In this document: positions 47,351 through 57,858 of the stretch, piece by piece
Layout: each line of letters begins with the position of its first letter
Position numbering within the stretch: position 1 is the stretch's first letter
NCBI GenBank assembly: GCA_963931865.1
Contig: OZ007507.1
Span: 7,747,847-7,811,846 of the forward strand
Length of the DNA: 64,000 bases
Direction: 5' to 3'
DNA from: Axinella damicornis
Taxonomy: Eukaryota; Porifera; Demospongiae; Axinellida; Axinellidae
Position numbers and translations under genes: made by a program
The notes under the pieces: generated by a model
The model's database searches: none
What the model was told of the DNA's origin: nothing
The model's input: the letters and a program-made list of their open reading frames with translations, nothing else

Positions 47351-47769
47351 GGCCAGAGTACAGGCTCAGCCAGAGAAAGGTATGTGTATGTGACAGTGTT
47401 TCCCCCAAACCTGACAGGAAAGGGGAGGTGGAGGATTCAAATGACCACATCAAATCAGAAAATGGGATGGGGGAGCACCCTTGTACGGGGAACACCCTTG
47501 TACGGGGAACACCCTTGTACGGGGAACACTAGTACAGGAACACCCTTTTTATAATGGCAATAGCATATTACACACTTTTACTGTATCTGGCAACCATGCC
47601 TGGATGCGTATGGAGATACCAGGTACATCATTAGCCTCGTACCCAGGCTCATTTCTTCTTACCGCACGGGAGGAAAGAGCCTGGTAACATGGGGGGTTCA
47701 AACCGTTGACTTCCTGTGCCTGAATTCTTGCAGCTCCAATCAGATTGCAGAACTGATTCACGTGGATGC

Positions 47770-50357
47770 GTGACCTTAAATTTAATTTGCGAACGCGTTA
47801 ACGTAGAAGCTATGAAGCTGAAATCCCAGTTAGCAAATGCTGTGATGGATAAACACTGTGAAACAGGTCGTTACTGCGATGGGGCAAGTCTGGTAGGATA
47901 TGCGAGCTCGAGACTGCAGCTGCTACTAGTAAGTCGCGTATTCCGGTTTATAGTCCCAAGCAGCAAGATCAACCAGTTGCCTTTACAACACTGAAATGTC
48001 ATCAAGCCGAAACACCTCAATCAGCCGGAAAGCCTCCACGGAAAAGGAAAAGATGCTTCCATCCCCAGTCACCAGCATATCGGCCTAGTACTTCAACAGC
48101 GCGGAGTCTCTTTGGAAAGGATGATGACTGTGAGGTATGGAGTTATGATGCTTTCGCTAGAGTGTGCCCCGTGAGCAATATTTCTTCTGTTTTTGTAAAT
48201 AGGAACTTGCTGAACCACTAGTGACAATGAGCACACAACTGAAGCACCTGTGCAGTCCCAAGAGAAAGAAGCGAAGATTCGTAAGAACCACAAATAATTA
48301 TTATCAGCACATCAATTCAGCTGCAAGCTGGTAGGCGACAACCTCGATCTGACTGTCAAAGTCCGAGACATGTGTGTCGATAACCCTAACCCGGCTCACC
48401 ACTTCTTTCATAGCATTGCTGTCCAAGACCGTATAGCAACTGATCACTTGGATGACTCTAAGCCACAATGTCTTGCTAGTACTCTTGAAGTCTCAAACTT
48501 CGTGCCTTCACCTTCTGACGAGCAACGATTGCGTAGTGACTTCTTGTGGCTCGGATTATTGTTTCAGAATTTGCTGAATTCAAGTTCTTGCAGTTGTCCA
48601 TTCCCACTCACATCCATCATCAGTACTCAAAAGAAATGACACAGAAGAGCAACGTTGTAAGTGTCTGATTGTGTACAATTATATGAACAGCATGCATTAT
48701 ACATTGCAACTTGGTCATTCACAAATATTCATCTAGCCTCGTACCCAGGCTCATTTCCTCTAACTGCACGAGAAAGAGCCTTGGTACGTACGAGGCTAGT
48801 ATTCATCCCTCAATACATTTATTTCATATCTTGTAGGTGTTACCTTGAAGAACGAAAACTTGAGCAGTGAAATTATGGAGAAGATGCAAAAGTATGTCCC
48901 ATTCACCACTGTTCACTACTGACAAGTCTATCAGCCTCGATGGAGTACCCAAGACGGACATTTTGGAGACATGCTTATTAAATTTTGGTGGGGACCAACT
49001 AATCTGTGCCAGGGCAAGAAGTGCCAAGTGTCACCATCAGGATTCAGCCACTCCTTTGGAGAAACTGGACGGGCTGGAGCCTGTGGTTGAAGACTGGCAC
49101 GCCAAAATGTGCCTCATTGAAGTGAGTACTGCAATTTCATCGTGCAGTTATAATAGTAGTTTGTGTTGTCCTAGTGTCTAATACCACTCACAGCTGGTTG
49201 ATTACAAGCTCAGTCAGATACAATTGTAGGTTTCTGTGGAAGTCCCTACTTATACTGAGAGAATTCTAATTACATCACACCTTTTTCCCCACTGTTAGGT
49301 CATTTTTAGAGGTACTTTGATGGCAATTCCATTACTGATGGTGGCACTCTATGGCACCTCAGATGCCTCATCAGGCGCCACAATATATCAAAAGACGTTT
49401 CCAAGGGGATGACTGAACTGGAAGACTTCTTCTGTTCAGTTGCTAGGGCCCATGTTATTGCTGCAGCCTTCAATTTTTTGGGACAAGACAGACAAGCCAG
49501 ACAAGCCAGTAAATCACCAGTGGCATCCAACTCTGCCAATGTTGACGTCTACAACCATTCACTGGACGTACCTGACAGACACAATCTCGGCATTTGTGGA
49601 TCAGTACATAATGCCATCGTTCAAGTTCAGCCTTGATTTGCCTAAACCTCCCAAATCCAAGGCGCAACCGTATGGATGCCAGCAAGCCAGGCATATCTAA
49701 CTATGCCCGCTTGTTCCTTGCAGACCTCCTCTTTGTGGAAGAACTGATCGATTCCATTCATGAAGGTGATGGAGATAGGATGATGACCAACTGGAAGTAT
49801 CTCCTCCTTTACTTCCGATCTACTGGCCACAGAAACTATGCCTATGAGAGCATTAACGTCATTGCCCAAGCCTCTTCGCTGCTTAGTGAACGGAGTGCTC
49901 ACCGTGGTGCAGTTTTGTGAACACAACTGGAAAGCCTGGTAAAAACCACTCATGTGACCTTGAGATGGAGCACTGGAATGCAGCTTTCAAACAGCACATA
50001 GCAGCAACAGCTGGAGGGAATGTAAATGCCTCTACAATTACACGTACAGGGATGGCTCTGTCTACGCTTCAAAAAGTGTGTTTGTCCTTCGATTCTGCTA
50101 CTAATGTCAGGCCATTGACATCCAGACACACCACCAAAAGTTCGAAGAAAGATGAAGACATGATGGTTGATGCTCTACGTAGGAAATATAATGTATTTGA
50201 AGCAGAAGGCAATCATTCGAAGTTCCCAAAATTCCAACAAAATCACTTCAACAACATCGACAGAAAGAAGTTTACTAAATGGATCACAGGGCACAACAAG
50301 AAACTGTCTAAGGTGCAAAATAAGCACAAATCAAACAAGGCCAGCCTGTGCAACTGA
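47770..50357 (+). pseudogene. DUF6589-like gene, frame-broken
   Basis: Recognisable blocks run in order: SISLDGVPKTDILETCLLNF then GGDQLICARARSAK; LEPVVEDWHAKMCLIE with donor GTGAGT at 49122; and from 49301 FDGNSITDGGTLWHLRCLI, GMTELEDFFCSVARAHVIAA, YARLFLADLLFVEELIDSIH, WKYLLLYFRSTGHRNYAYES, and NTTGKPGKNHSCDLEMEHWN. I recall these as DUF6589-type proteins, abundant in cnidarians and sponges, of unknown function. Frames change near 48910, 49312, about 49550 and 49915. The lysine-rich N-terminal part (47770-48650) is uncertain. It lies inside the Argonaute locus and was probably inserted. Confidence 0.65.
48734..48798. mobile_element. 65-bp MULE-like MITE with 9-bp target duplication
   Basis: The ends are TAGCCTCGTACCCAGGC and the near-inverse ending CGAGGCTA. 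The flanks ATATTCATC and GTATTCATC match at 8 of 9 bases. It interrupts the DUF6589-like pseudogene. A truncated relative is at 47634-47685. Confidence 0.8.
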
Positions 50358-50511
50358 ATCCACAGGACACCTGCAATTCACTTTTGGCAGCTGTGGAAGG
50401 AAGCTGGGAAGATGAACATGACTTTGACGAAGATAACCACGACCTTGATGATGACCAAGACCAATGTGTCTGTGTCTTCTTTCCCACATACACAATACCC
50501 ATAAAATAATT

Positions 50512-51120
50512 TTTTTGTCTCGGCACCGAAGTGCCGAGACACAGTGCTGGATGCATAGGTACTACGTGGTACGTACGTCGCTTTTCGCAATGCGCCCGCG
50601 CAAGTGCTGCATGCATGCTCTACACCCTTATTAGGGTATCAAACGTATTTATAGCCTGCAAGTAAATCTTCAAAAATGATTATGGGTTTGCATGGCTGCT
50701 CATGAATCCTCTTGCCAAGACTGCTGCTACGTAGCTCTAATACTTAATTCAGGACAATGAATACTCACCCATCCAGTGTGCTGCACTCAGCCATCCCAAG
50801 TGCATACTAAAGCTCACTCAGCTCTAGCTAGCTAGCTATAGGCCTATAGATAAGTGCTGAAAGAATTGGCCAAGGTGTTGACTAAACATCAAGCCCAGAC
50901 ACGACCTTACTGCTTTCACCCTTTGGGTGAACATTCCTGACCCACCCCTTGCTCACACAGAACCTCCAAGGATATTGACGCTCACTTGAGCTGAAAGTCT
51001 CATAGCTAACAGATTTTTCAGTCATAATAAAGGGTTAAGCAGCTGCCATGTCCTCTGCATGATTCTAGCTGATACCAAGTCGTGCCGAGACACATCAAGT
51101 CTTTTAAAGACTCACTTGTT
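50512..51120 (+). repeat. Hairpin-ended dispersed repeat, copy 4
   Basis: Full length, with the GTCTCGGCAC-CGAA-GTGCCGAGAC hairpin at one end and AGTCTTTTAAAGACTCACTTG before T at the other. It separates the DUF6589-like and RecQ-like pseudogenes. Confidence 0.75.
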
Positions 51121-52091
51121 GTATTGATAATCAATCAATTAACACATTTTACATAACACAGTGAGCAACATGCATCAGTACTAGGAAGGTTAGTTTGGTC
51201 ATCTTTTGAAACAGAGAAGTAACCCAGTAACATTCTTCACAATGTTAGTGCAATAGTCAACAACAGCTTTTGAACGAAACTTCTCGCACAGTTGTGCTGA
51301 AGTGTGTAACAATGTTGCCATTGCTGGTAAGCCATCCCGCCCAGCATGTCCACATTCCTGGAAGTATTGTTGAAGTGTTCGTGGTATTCCCCAATGTACA
51401 ACTTCCCTGATGTTCTGGCAGTGTATCCCCATACGGATTGTGTAGCAACCACTCGATGCACCACTCCATTAGGGTCCGACAAACACGAACTTGACTGATG
51501 GGGCTGATTCTGAGTGGTACATTGTAACAATGCGCATTGCACCACTGCTGGGATCACAGTAAACTGACTCCCCCCAGTGCATCCTCGTAGTATCCATATA
51601 GATATTATGTCATTTGACGTTTGGCAGACCCTCAGCGGCTTCCAGGATCCAGAGTTGAAGCGGCTAGCAGGTTCCTTGTCCGACACTGTACTCCGCAGTC
51701 GTGCTGGCAGCACTGCTACCAAGTATAACCGGCAGGTCATTTCAATTGATCGGCAGAAAAACACCTTCCTGTCACAAACTACTCCCAATATCCGAACAAT
51801 TTCAATGTCGTCATCAAGAATTGGTGACCAATTTTCAATGTTTGCTGGCATCTCCCGGACCTCAAAAAATATATTCAGCCTATCTGCACTGCACTGTACA
51901 ATTATAGCGTCGTTCATGCACAGGTCAGCCATGATGTTCAATTGATCACTGTCTCTGCATGTGGCAGTCAAGGCCATAACCTTCACATCAACAATGGCAC
52001 GAATTTCACTTAGAAGCTTGAACGTCTTTGCCCTACAAAATACAAAGGTGAGACAAAGACCATCATAGCACAACATCTTTAAAATTACGCC

Positions 52092-52132
52092 AGTTTTTGC
52101 ATTGTTGATGAAGCTCACTGTATGTTGACTTG
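52092..52132 (+). pseudogene. RecQ motif II (DEAH box) segment in inverted orientation
   Basis: The plus strand reads SFCIVDEAHCMLTW. RecQ-type motif II is DEAHC followed by S/T and W, preceded by hydrophobic residues. It sits precisely between the minus-strand motif Ia and motif III parts of the RecQ-like remnant, but faces the other way. The match is short, so chance cannot be excluded. Confidence 0.45.
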
Positions 52133-52276
52133 GTTAGTAATCATCACTTTGATGTTTAAATATATACAGCTACAAAAATTATGGTTGCTACCACGTTATA
52201 TTGTCCCCATTGCGTCCTATATTGAGAGGTTTCACTGTAGCCTCATTCCGAGGCTCCTCTCTGGCTACTGCTAGTA

Positions 52277-52849
52277 AGGTAAGTGCGGGTATTGCGGAAC
52301 ACTTAACTTTAGCAACTTGCCCACAGCATGTGAACGACTGCTGAACTGTACTATTCACAGCAGAGTATCTTTGGGGCCTTTGCAGTGCTGCATTGCAATC
52401 TTACTTTAAGCGCTACTACTAATTTCTCAGTTACGGCCTGGTTGGCCACACCTACTGTTTGCGGGTATTGCGGAACACGTGCGGGTAATGCGGAACACTG
52501 TGTAACAACAGCTTCAATTGCCTTCTTCATTCCTTCCACACACCATCCTGTCTTTCCATTGAGTTCTTGCAGAGGTTTTCTACCTGGTTTTGACAGAGCC
52601 ATTGTTGTTGTTTAGATTTCCCGCCAAGTTTTGCGGTTATCATAATAATAATAATTATTATTATTGAGTTGAGTGGGTTGGGTTAACCTTTGACCCATGA
52701 ATGTCGGAAAGTTCTCGAAAGTTGCCCAAGAGTGAAGGCAGTTGTATTCTAGAACTGTGGTTACCGCGATGTCGCTCATCACCAAGTAATGGCTGAATAA
52801 CTGTAAGTGTTCCGCAATACCCTCTGTTCCGCATTACCCACACCTACCT
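52277..52849 (-). mobile_element. 573-bp pogo/Tigger-like non-autonomous element with TA duplication
   Basis: The terminal inverted repeats of about 25 bp (AGGTAAGTGCGGGTATTGCG and AGGTAGGTGTGGGTAATGCG on opposite strands) are flanked by TA. A minus-strand frame ending near 52351 starts MALSKPGRKPLQELNGKTGW and CVEGMKKAIEAV, resembling the N-terminal psq-type helix-turn-helix region of pogo/Tigger transposases. No DDE domain remains. It is inserted in the RecQ-like pseudogene. Confidence 0.6.
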
Positions 52850-53852
52850 TACACAGATTACTTTACTGACAGCAGAATGCTTTTTTCGTTTGGTAGCTCT
52901 CTGTATACAGCATCTCTCGGTACTTGGGTAGTGAGAGCGACTCCAGAGATATGTAAACTAGTTTCACCTTACCTTGCACGACTGCTTGTTTAGCTGCGTG
53001 ATCAGTTTGCTAATGATTAATGAACTCAGCTGAGATCCCCTTCGCTTTCAATGACAGTACTTGGTCTTGCATAACTGCGGCTGTAGGCTCGACGATCAAG
53101 GCAGTAGACTTGTCGGTCCCACCACCAATTTAGTCTAGAACAAAGGGAATGCACAGTGGACTTCCCATAACCCGTAGGCAAATTTACAAATACGTCCTTG
53201 AAGGCAGATACGGCTTCCGTTTGCTTCTTGTTCAGTGATCCAAGCATAGTTTCTCCGCTGCATATGCTAGGCGTTGCTGGAGGCAATCTTCAGAAACAAC
53301 TTCTGCCATGGCTAGTATAGTACTAGCTACCTACTAGCAATAAATTGTCACATGACTATCATCCAAATAATAGGCGTGACTGCTGTATATCACGCGGTTG
53401 ATGACGTAGCGGAAGTAAACGGCTCGACCCCACCAATGTTACTAGGCTCTTTCCTCCGCGAGAAAGAGCCTGTAGTACATCATAGTGTCTCGCTAATATG
53501 CCCCCCTTCAAGTAATGGCCCTAAAGTTTGTACTCCACAAGCCTGTTGTTAGTATTCGAATTTTAGAAAAGCCAGATTGAAGTTTAAACTTTTAGCTTAG
53601 CGAGCACAATGTCATTTATCATCCTGTCAAGGTGTTTTTGTTCCCTCTGAATGTCCCATAGTATATGACCTGGATAGCTACTGCAAAGCCATTGTGAATA
53701 GTTCGACCTCGCTGAGTCCTGGGGGTGTATAGTCAAGACTAATTGAACGTTCGAGTAAACTCCCCTTCCCAACATTAGACTCGAAGTAGTGTATGAAATA
53801 GGGGGTGTGTTTAGGAGACTGCAGTACATTGTATATTCTGCATGATGGTGGG

Positions 53853-53905
53853 TAGTCTCGGTACCAGACTCCCATACCCAAAGGTGGAGGCTGGTTCCGA
53901 GACTA
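53853..53905. mobile_element. 53-bp MULE-like MITE with exact 9-bp target duplication
   Basis: The ends are TAGTCTCGG and CCGAGACTA. GATGGTGGG is present directly on both sides (53844-53852 and 53906-53914). It lies 44 bp upstream of Argonaute exon F. Confidence 0.85.
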
Positions 53906-53949
53906 GATGGTGGGTTGACTTTGTACATGTATGTGTATCATGTGTGCAG

Positions 53950-54055
53950 GTGTTTGGGATATTTGTGGGAAGCAGTTCCACCAGGGGGTAGAGAAACACA
54001 CCTGGACTCTGGTGCTGTTTGCCGCCTACCATCAGTGTCCTGAGGACAAGCTGAG
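53950..54055 (+). CDS. AGO: Argonaute exon F: linker 2 to MID
   Basis: In the frame set by a phase 1 join it reads GVWDICGKQFHQGVEKHTWT, then LVLFAAYHQCPEDKLR. It matches the animal AGO GVWDMR.KQF block. It is open and has good sites (TGTGTGCAG, GTGGGT). Confidence 0.85.
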
Positions 54056-54256
54056 GTGGGTCACACACAGGCACACATACGTACGTGCACACACACATCA
54101 ATAAATAGCATCATCCTGAACCACTGCTCTCTATGGTAAATCATGCCAACAAATGCCCATTCCAGCCACATGAGAAGCTGAATGGATCATAATATTCCAT
54201 TCAGTGTCAGGAAATGTGTCTTAGTATAATCAATGCAGCATTCAGGGGTTAATTAA

Positions 54257-55195
54257 CCCTTTCCCACGCCATATAGCATCATGAGACTTTCAGCTTCATG
54301 ATGTCACATCCGGCAATGTCCTTGGGAGATATGCTCTACGTCAGCAGAAAGGGTGGGGCAGGTGGGTGGGTGCACCTGAAGGGTGCAAACAGCATGGCCG
54401 CGTCTGAGCTCAGCTTTGAACAGCCCTTGGTTGGAGCCGAGTAGGCCATTTCTCGGGGCCTAGAAAACAGTGGTCTCACCTTGCAGAGCCTCGAATTCCA
54501 GTGTTCAAGGCTGATTTTGTCTCGGCACCAAAGTGCCAAGACACAGTGCTGGATGCGTAGGTACGTACGTGCATAGGTGTGTACGTATGTCGCTTTTCGC
54601 AATGCGCCCACACAAGTGCATGCAGCATTGGCAGCAGCAACCTGCTCTTCACGCTTAATAGGGTTTCAAACGTATTTATAGCCTGCAAGTACATCCTCAA
54701 AAGTGAGTATGGGTTTTGCTTGGCTGCTCATGAATCCACTTACCAAGACTTTAGTCAGGACAATGAATACTCACTCATCCATACACAGTGTGCTGTACTC
54801 AGTCATCCCAAGTGCATACATGTAACTACACACACTCAGCTCTAGCTAGCTAGATAGTTGCTGAAATAATTGGCCTTGAACAAGGTGTTTTCTAGGTCCA
54901 TTGTGAATTAAACTGCTGCCATGTCCTCTGCATGATTCTGAGCTGATACCAAGTCGTGCCGAGACACGTCAAGACTCACTTGTTCTGCTAGAGTGAGATA
55001 CCATCGCCCGAGCATCTTGATCGCATACTCTTTAACGAGTAGGTGTGGTCAGAATCACGAATGTGGAAAGCATGGCTGTGTGCAGTTCTGTGTAAAGTTT
55101 TGAGCGTGAAAACCAATGGGAACCTTATCTAGGGTGTGTTTATATAAGTAAATTACAAGCTAAACTGACCTCCATGATCTGTGAGTGGTAAAGGG
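54257..55195. mobile_element. 939-bp piggyBac-like element with nested repeat
   Basis: It is bounded by TTAA at 54253-54256 and 55196-55199, with ends CCCTTTCCCACG and GTGGTAAAGGG. A hairpin-ended repeat is inserted at 54516-54984. Related sequence around 61310-61626 and 62265-62300 lacks that insertion. It fills most of the Argonaute intron between exons F and G. Confidence 0.7.
54516..54984 (+). repeat. Hairpin-ended dispersed repeat, copy 5 (diverged)
   Basis: It begins GTCTCGGCACCAAAGTGCCA and ends CACTTG before T. Comparison with the uninterrupted relative near 61500 places the insertion after GATTT. Confidence 0.65.
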
Positions 55196-55233
55196 TTAAC
55201 ATACACCTGTACCTGTTCAGTATGTTCCATTAG

Positions 55234-55476
55234 TCGTATTCATCTATCAGTTGTGTCGCATCAGCAGCGATGCTGGGATGCCTGTCACTAAGGATCCTTT
55301 CTTCGTGCGCTACATGAGCGGCGTGGACACAGTGGAGCCCATCTTTCATGAACTGAAGCAGGACAGGCCCGACCTGCAGCTTATCATGGTCGTCTTGCCC
55401 GGGAAGACACAGGTAGTGCCAGCTAGCTGTCCAGTGAGATTGGTGGGGGTGGGGAGTGGGAAGACGCCTGACTACG
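55234..55476 (+). CDS. AGO: Argonaute exon G: MID, with duplicated 3' part
   Basis: It reads YQLCRISSDAGMPVTKDPFF, VRYMSGVDTVEPIFHELK and LQLIMVVLPGKT, matching the animal AGO MID domain including the guide-phosphate-binding K of PGKT. A partial duplication adds about 19 in-frame residues before a second GKTPDYG ending at donor GTGAGG in phase 1, which fits exon H. The 5' boundary is uncertain: none of the nearby AGs (55220, 55233, 55250) fits the phase left by exon F, suggesting another lesion. Confidence 0.7.
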
Positions 55477-56578
55477 GTGAGGGTAGTGCCAGCTAGCTAT
55501 CCAGGGAGATTGGTGGGGGTATATAGTTTTACCAGTACTGTAGAGTACGTATCAAGCGCCCACCCCCCTCTTTACACGAAAGTTACTGCACAGGGTTCAA
55601 AAGCAGTGTAGTAAGGGCCCACCCATCACAAAGTCTTGAGCAGCATTTCTAACTTAGCTTAACCATTGGGGAAGGTTGTGCATTCAAAAAGGCCGATTTA
55701 CATTGAAGTGTGAACTACGGTGTGCTTCTCTGTCAAGCGTTTCTTCTCAAGGACTTTGCAAAGATGCACAATCAATTTCCTTACGTGCTGAATGGGTGGA
55801 CGGATACTACAATCATGCCAAGTTAGTCTGAGTATGCATCTTTCGCCCACCCCCTGTTCAGCGGTGTTCTAATGTCCCCAAACCATGGGTGCTTAATTAA
55901 TGCATACTCTATGGTATAAACTCAGTGATGTGTGCACCAAGATGAAGCGGAGAGTAATATTCATGTGCCTTAATAATAAGATTTGTGCCATTGACAATAC
56001 ATGACTGTTATTGCTCTGGAATGGTGATTGCCAATTTGCCATAGTGGAATCGAATCATTGCTTTTGCCTATATAGCTATTACCGTGCATGGACTAGCAAT
56101 GCCAGCGCATCCACATGCATCCTACCCCAAGAATATTAGCATCTCAGTCGTACAGGGTTTCTTTTGAGGGCGGCCTCTAGAGATTTCAGATTTCAAACCC
56201 AACCCCCTCTAAATAGCACACACTATTCAATCACCCCTCCAAACTTTCTGTATGTTCTGTTTTGCCCCCCCCTTGTGAAATATACTCTGCAGTCGTGTGC
56301 CATATGGCATTAGTTATACAGTACCGAACCTGAGGGACTTGCTATATCTGCAGTCTAACATACGTACCTGTATAAGCAATAGCACATAATATACGTCACA
56401 CTCTCCCCCAAAAATCCCTTGCTGCCGATATGGTCACGCGCACCTGGTGAAGCCAGGCTGCCTGTGCACTAAGTAGGCGCTGTGAGCCAGCGCAACCCAT
56501 ACTCCTGGAGCCAAGGCTAAGGACTCGCAGGAGGACCAACCATACCTCTCAGTTATTTGGGTGTAGGCACATTCCCAC

Positions 56579-56580
<2 letters not shown>

Positions 56581-56653
<73 letters not shown>
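56581..56653. repeat. AC microsatellite
   Basis: About 36 AC units lie just upstream of Argonaute exon H. From 55530 to 56560 I see only intron-like sequence. Confidence 0.95.
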
Positions 56654-56684
56654 ATATGCACACATACACCACATGCACTCACAG

Positions 56685-56834
56685 CTGAGGTAAAGCGGGT
56701 GGGAGACACTCTGCTGGGTGTGGCCACGCAGTGTGTGCAGGTGAGGAACGTGCTCCGTCCCTCGCCCCAGACCTCTGCCTCAAGATCAACGTCAAGCTTG
56801 GAGGCATCAACAGCATCCTCGTACCAGGAATCAA
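56685..56834 (+). pseudogene. AGO: Argonaute exon H: MID, frameshifted
   Basis: It reads [29 protein letters not shown], then [20 protein letters not shown] only after a frame change near 56771. Relative to animal AGOs about 10 bases are missing between PQT and LCLK. The guide-binding Q (CVQ) and both K of LKINVK are kept. The donor GTTAGG is weak. Confidence 0.8.
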
Positions 56835-57283
56835 GTTAGGGTATCTCCTAGGCATGTGCATGATTCTCAAGGTCTGGCATGTGGGACAAACTTAAGTTTA
56901 AGAGTTTATTTCTTACTGGGGGGATGTACATGTACCATATAGCGGGATATATTTCATTGGCCAAGAATTTAAATTGACCAGAGTCACTCAAGGTGATTAG
57001 TACGTACATGTAGTCATTCTTGGCCTTGTGTACTCACTTAATTCCTGCGAGCTGATTCTGTGTTACCAAAGCTGGATGATCCACTATTAGTGGTAGTATC
57101 TGTTTCGAGTATCGCAACTACCATTCACTCTCTTGATGCCCATGCAGGCTATGTTAGTGAGTGTGGAGAACTGCAAATTAAATCACAGAAGTTTTCTTCA
57201 CCAAATTCCACAAGCAAAAGATTTCTGCCATGAAACCTGCCATACGGTACATGAAACATCTGAATGAAACATGATACATCCCC

Positions 57284-57398
57284 CTCCCTCCCTCCCCCCT
57301 CCCTCCCTCCCTCCCTCCCTCCCTCCCTCCCTCCCTCCCTCCCTCCCTCCCTCCCTCCCTCCCTCCCTCCCTCCCTCCCTCCCTCCCTCCCTCCCTCC
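57284..57398. repeat. CCCT microsatellite
   Basis: Tandem CCCT runs to within 12 bp of the acceptor of Argonaute exon I, where it doubles as the pyrimidine tract. The Gly/Arg/Glu minus-strand frame is an artefact. Confidence 0.95.
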
Positions 57399-57408
57399 TC
57401 TTCAATAG

Positions 57409-57499
57409 GCCTGCAGTGTTCCAGAGCCCAGTGATCTTCATGGGGGGCGATGTCGCTCACCCTCCAGCCGGGGATGAGAGAAAGCCATCCATTGCTGCT
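57409..57499 (+). CDS. AGO: Argonaute exon I: PIWI, first catalytic Asp
   Basis: It is open: [30 protein letters not shown]. The D of GGDVAHPP is the first residue of the slicer tetrad. Joins are phase 2 in and phase 0 out (donor GTGAGT). Confidence 0.9.
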
Positions 57500-57717
57500 G
57501 TGAGTTCCACGTAGCTTTTGTACTCTCTCGTGTATGAATGATCATTACCAACTTGTACAGCAACTGCACCTTATAGGTATGTGCATAAGGGCGTGAATGC
57601 CCTTCTAAAGAAAGTGCATCCAATTGTTTCCTCTGGAGAAACCATTCATGTCATTAACCCTCACCCATGTAATGATATTGGACAAGTGCAAGTATTTTCT
57701 CTCTCTCTCTCTCTCAG

Positions 57718-57858
57718 CTTGTAGCCAGCATGGAAGCCCACCCGAGCCGTTACAGTATGACAGTTCGCATCCAGCAGCACCGGCAGGAAATCATCTCTGA
57801 GTTGGCCTCCATGGTGTGGGAGATGCTGATCCACTTCTACAAGAGCACATGCTTTAAG
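57718..57858 (+). CDS. AGO: Argonaute exon J: PIWI, glutamate finger
   Basis: It is open for 47 codons: [47 protein letters not shown]. The E of HRQEII corresponds to the catalytic glutamate finger. It follows a CT repeat acceptor and ends AAG at the palindrome array. Confidence 0.92.

Larger units (their letters stand above)
51190..53309 (-). pseudogene. RecQ-like DNA helicase, frame-broken
   Basis: It starts at 53309 with MAEVVSEDCLQQRLAYAAEK. Then come LNKKQTEAVSAF and the Walker A LPTGYGKS (about 53181-53158), and, in another frame, ALIVEPTAAVMQDQVLSLKA (motif Ia). After an insertion come VKVMALTATC (motif III, about 51980-51955), RKVFFCRS (motif IV) and VVHWGIPRTLQQYFQECGHA then GRDG (motifs V-VI, to about 51328). 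RecQ enzymes unwind DNA using ATP. Motif VI has H where the arginine finger of QE.GRAGRDG is expected. The motif II DEAH box is absent from this strand and appears on the other strand at 52107. This is a degraded copy of a family I associate with expansion in early animals. Confidence 0.7.

Noticed and set aside
47340..47380. Short exon ARVQAQPEK as Argonaute linker 2
   Set aside because: Splice sites look good, but the true linker-2 exon was identified at 46432-46551 on the minus strand.
46635..47554. 252- and 203-codon proline/serine/leucine frames
   Set aside because: They are low-complexity translations of a pyrimidine tract and poly-C.
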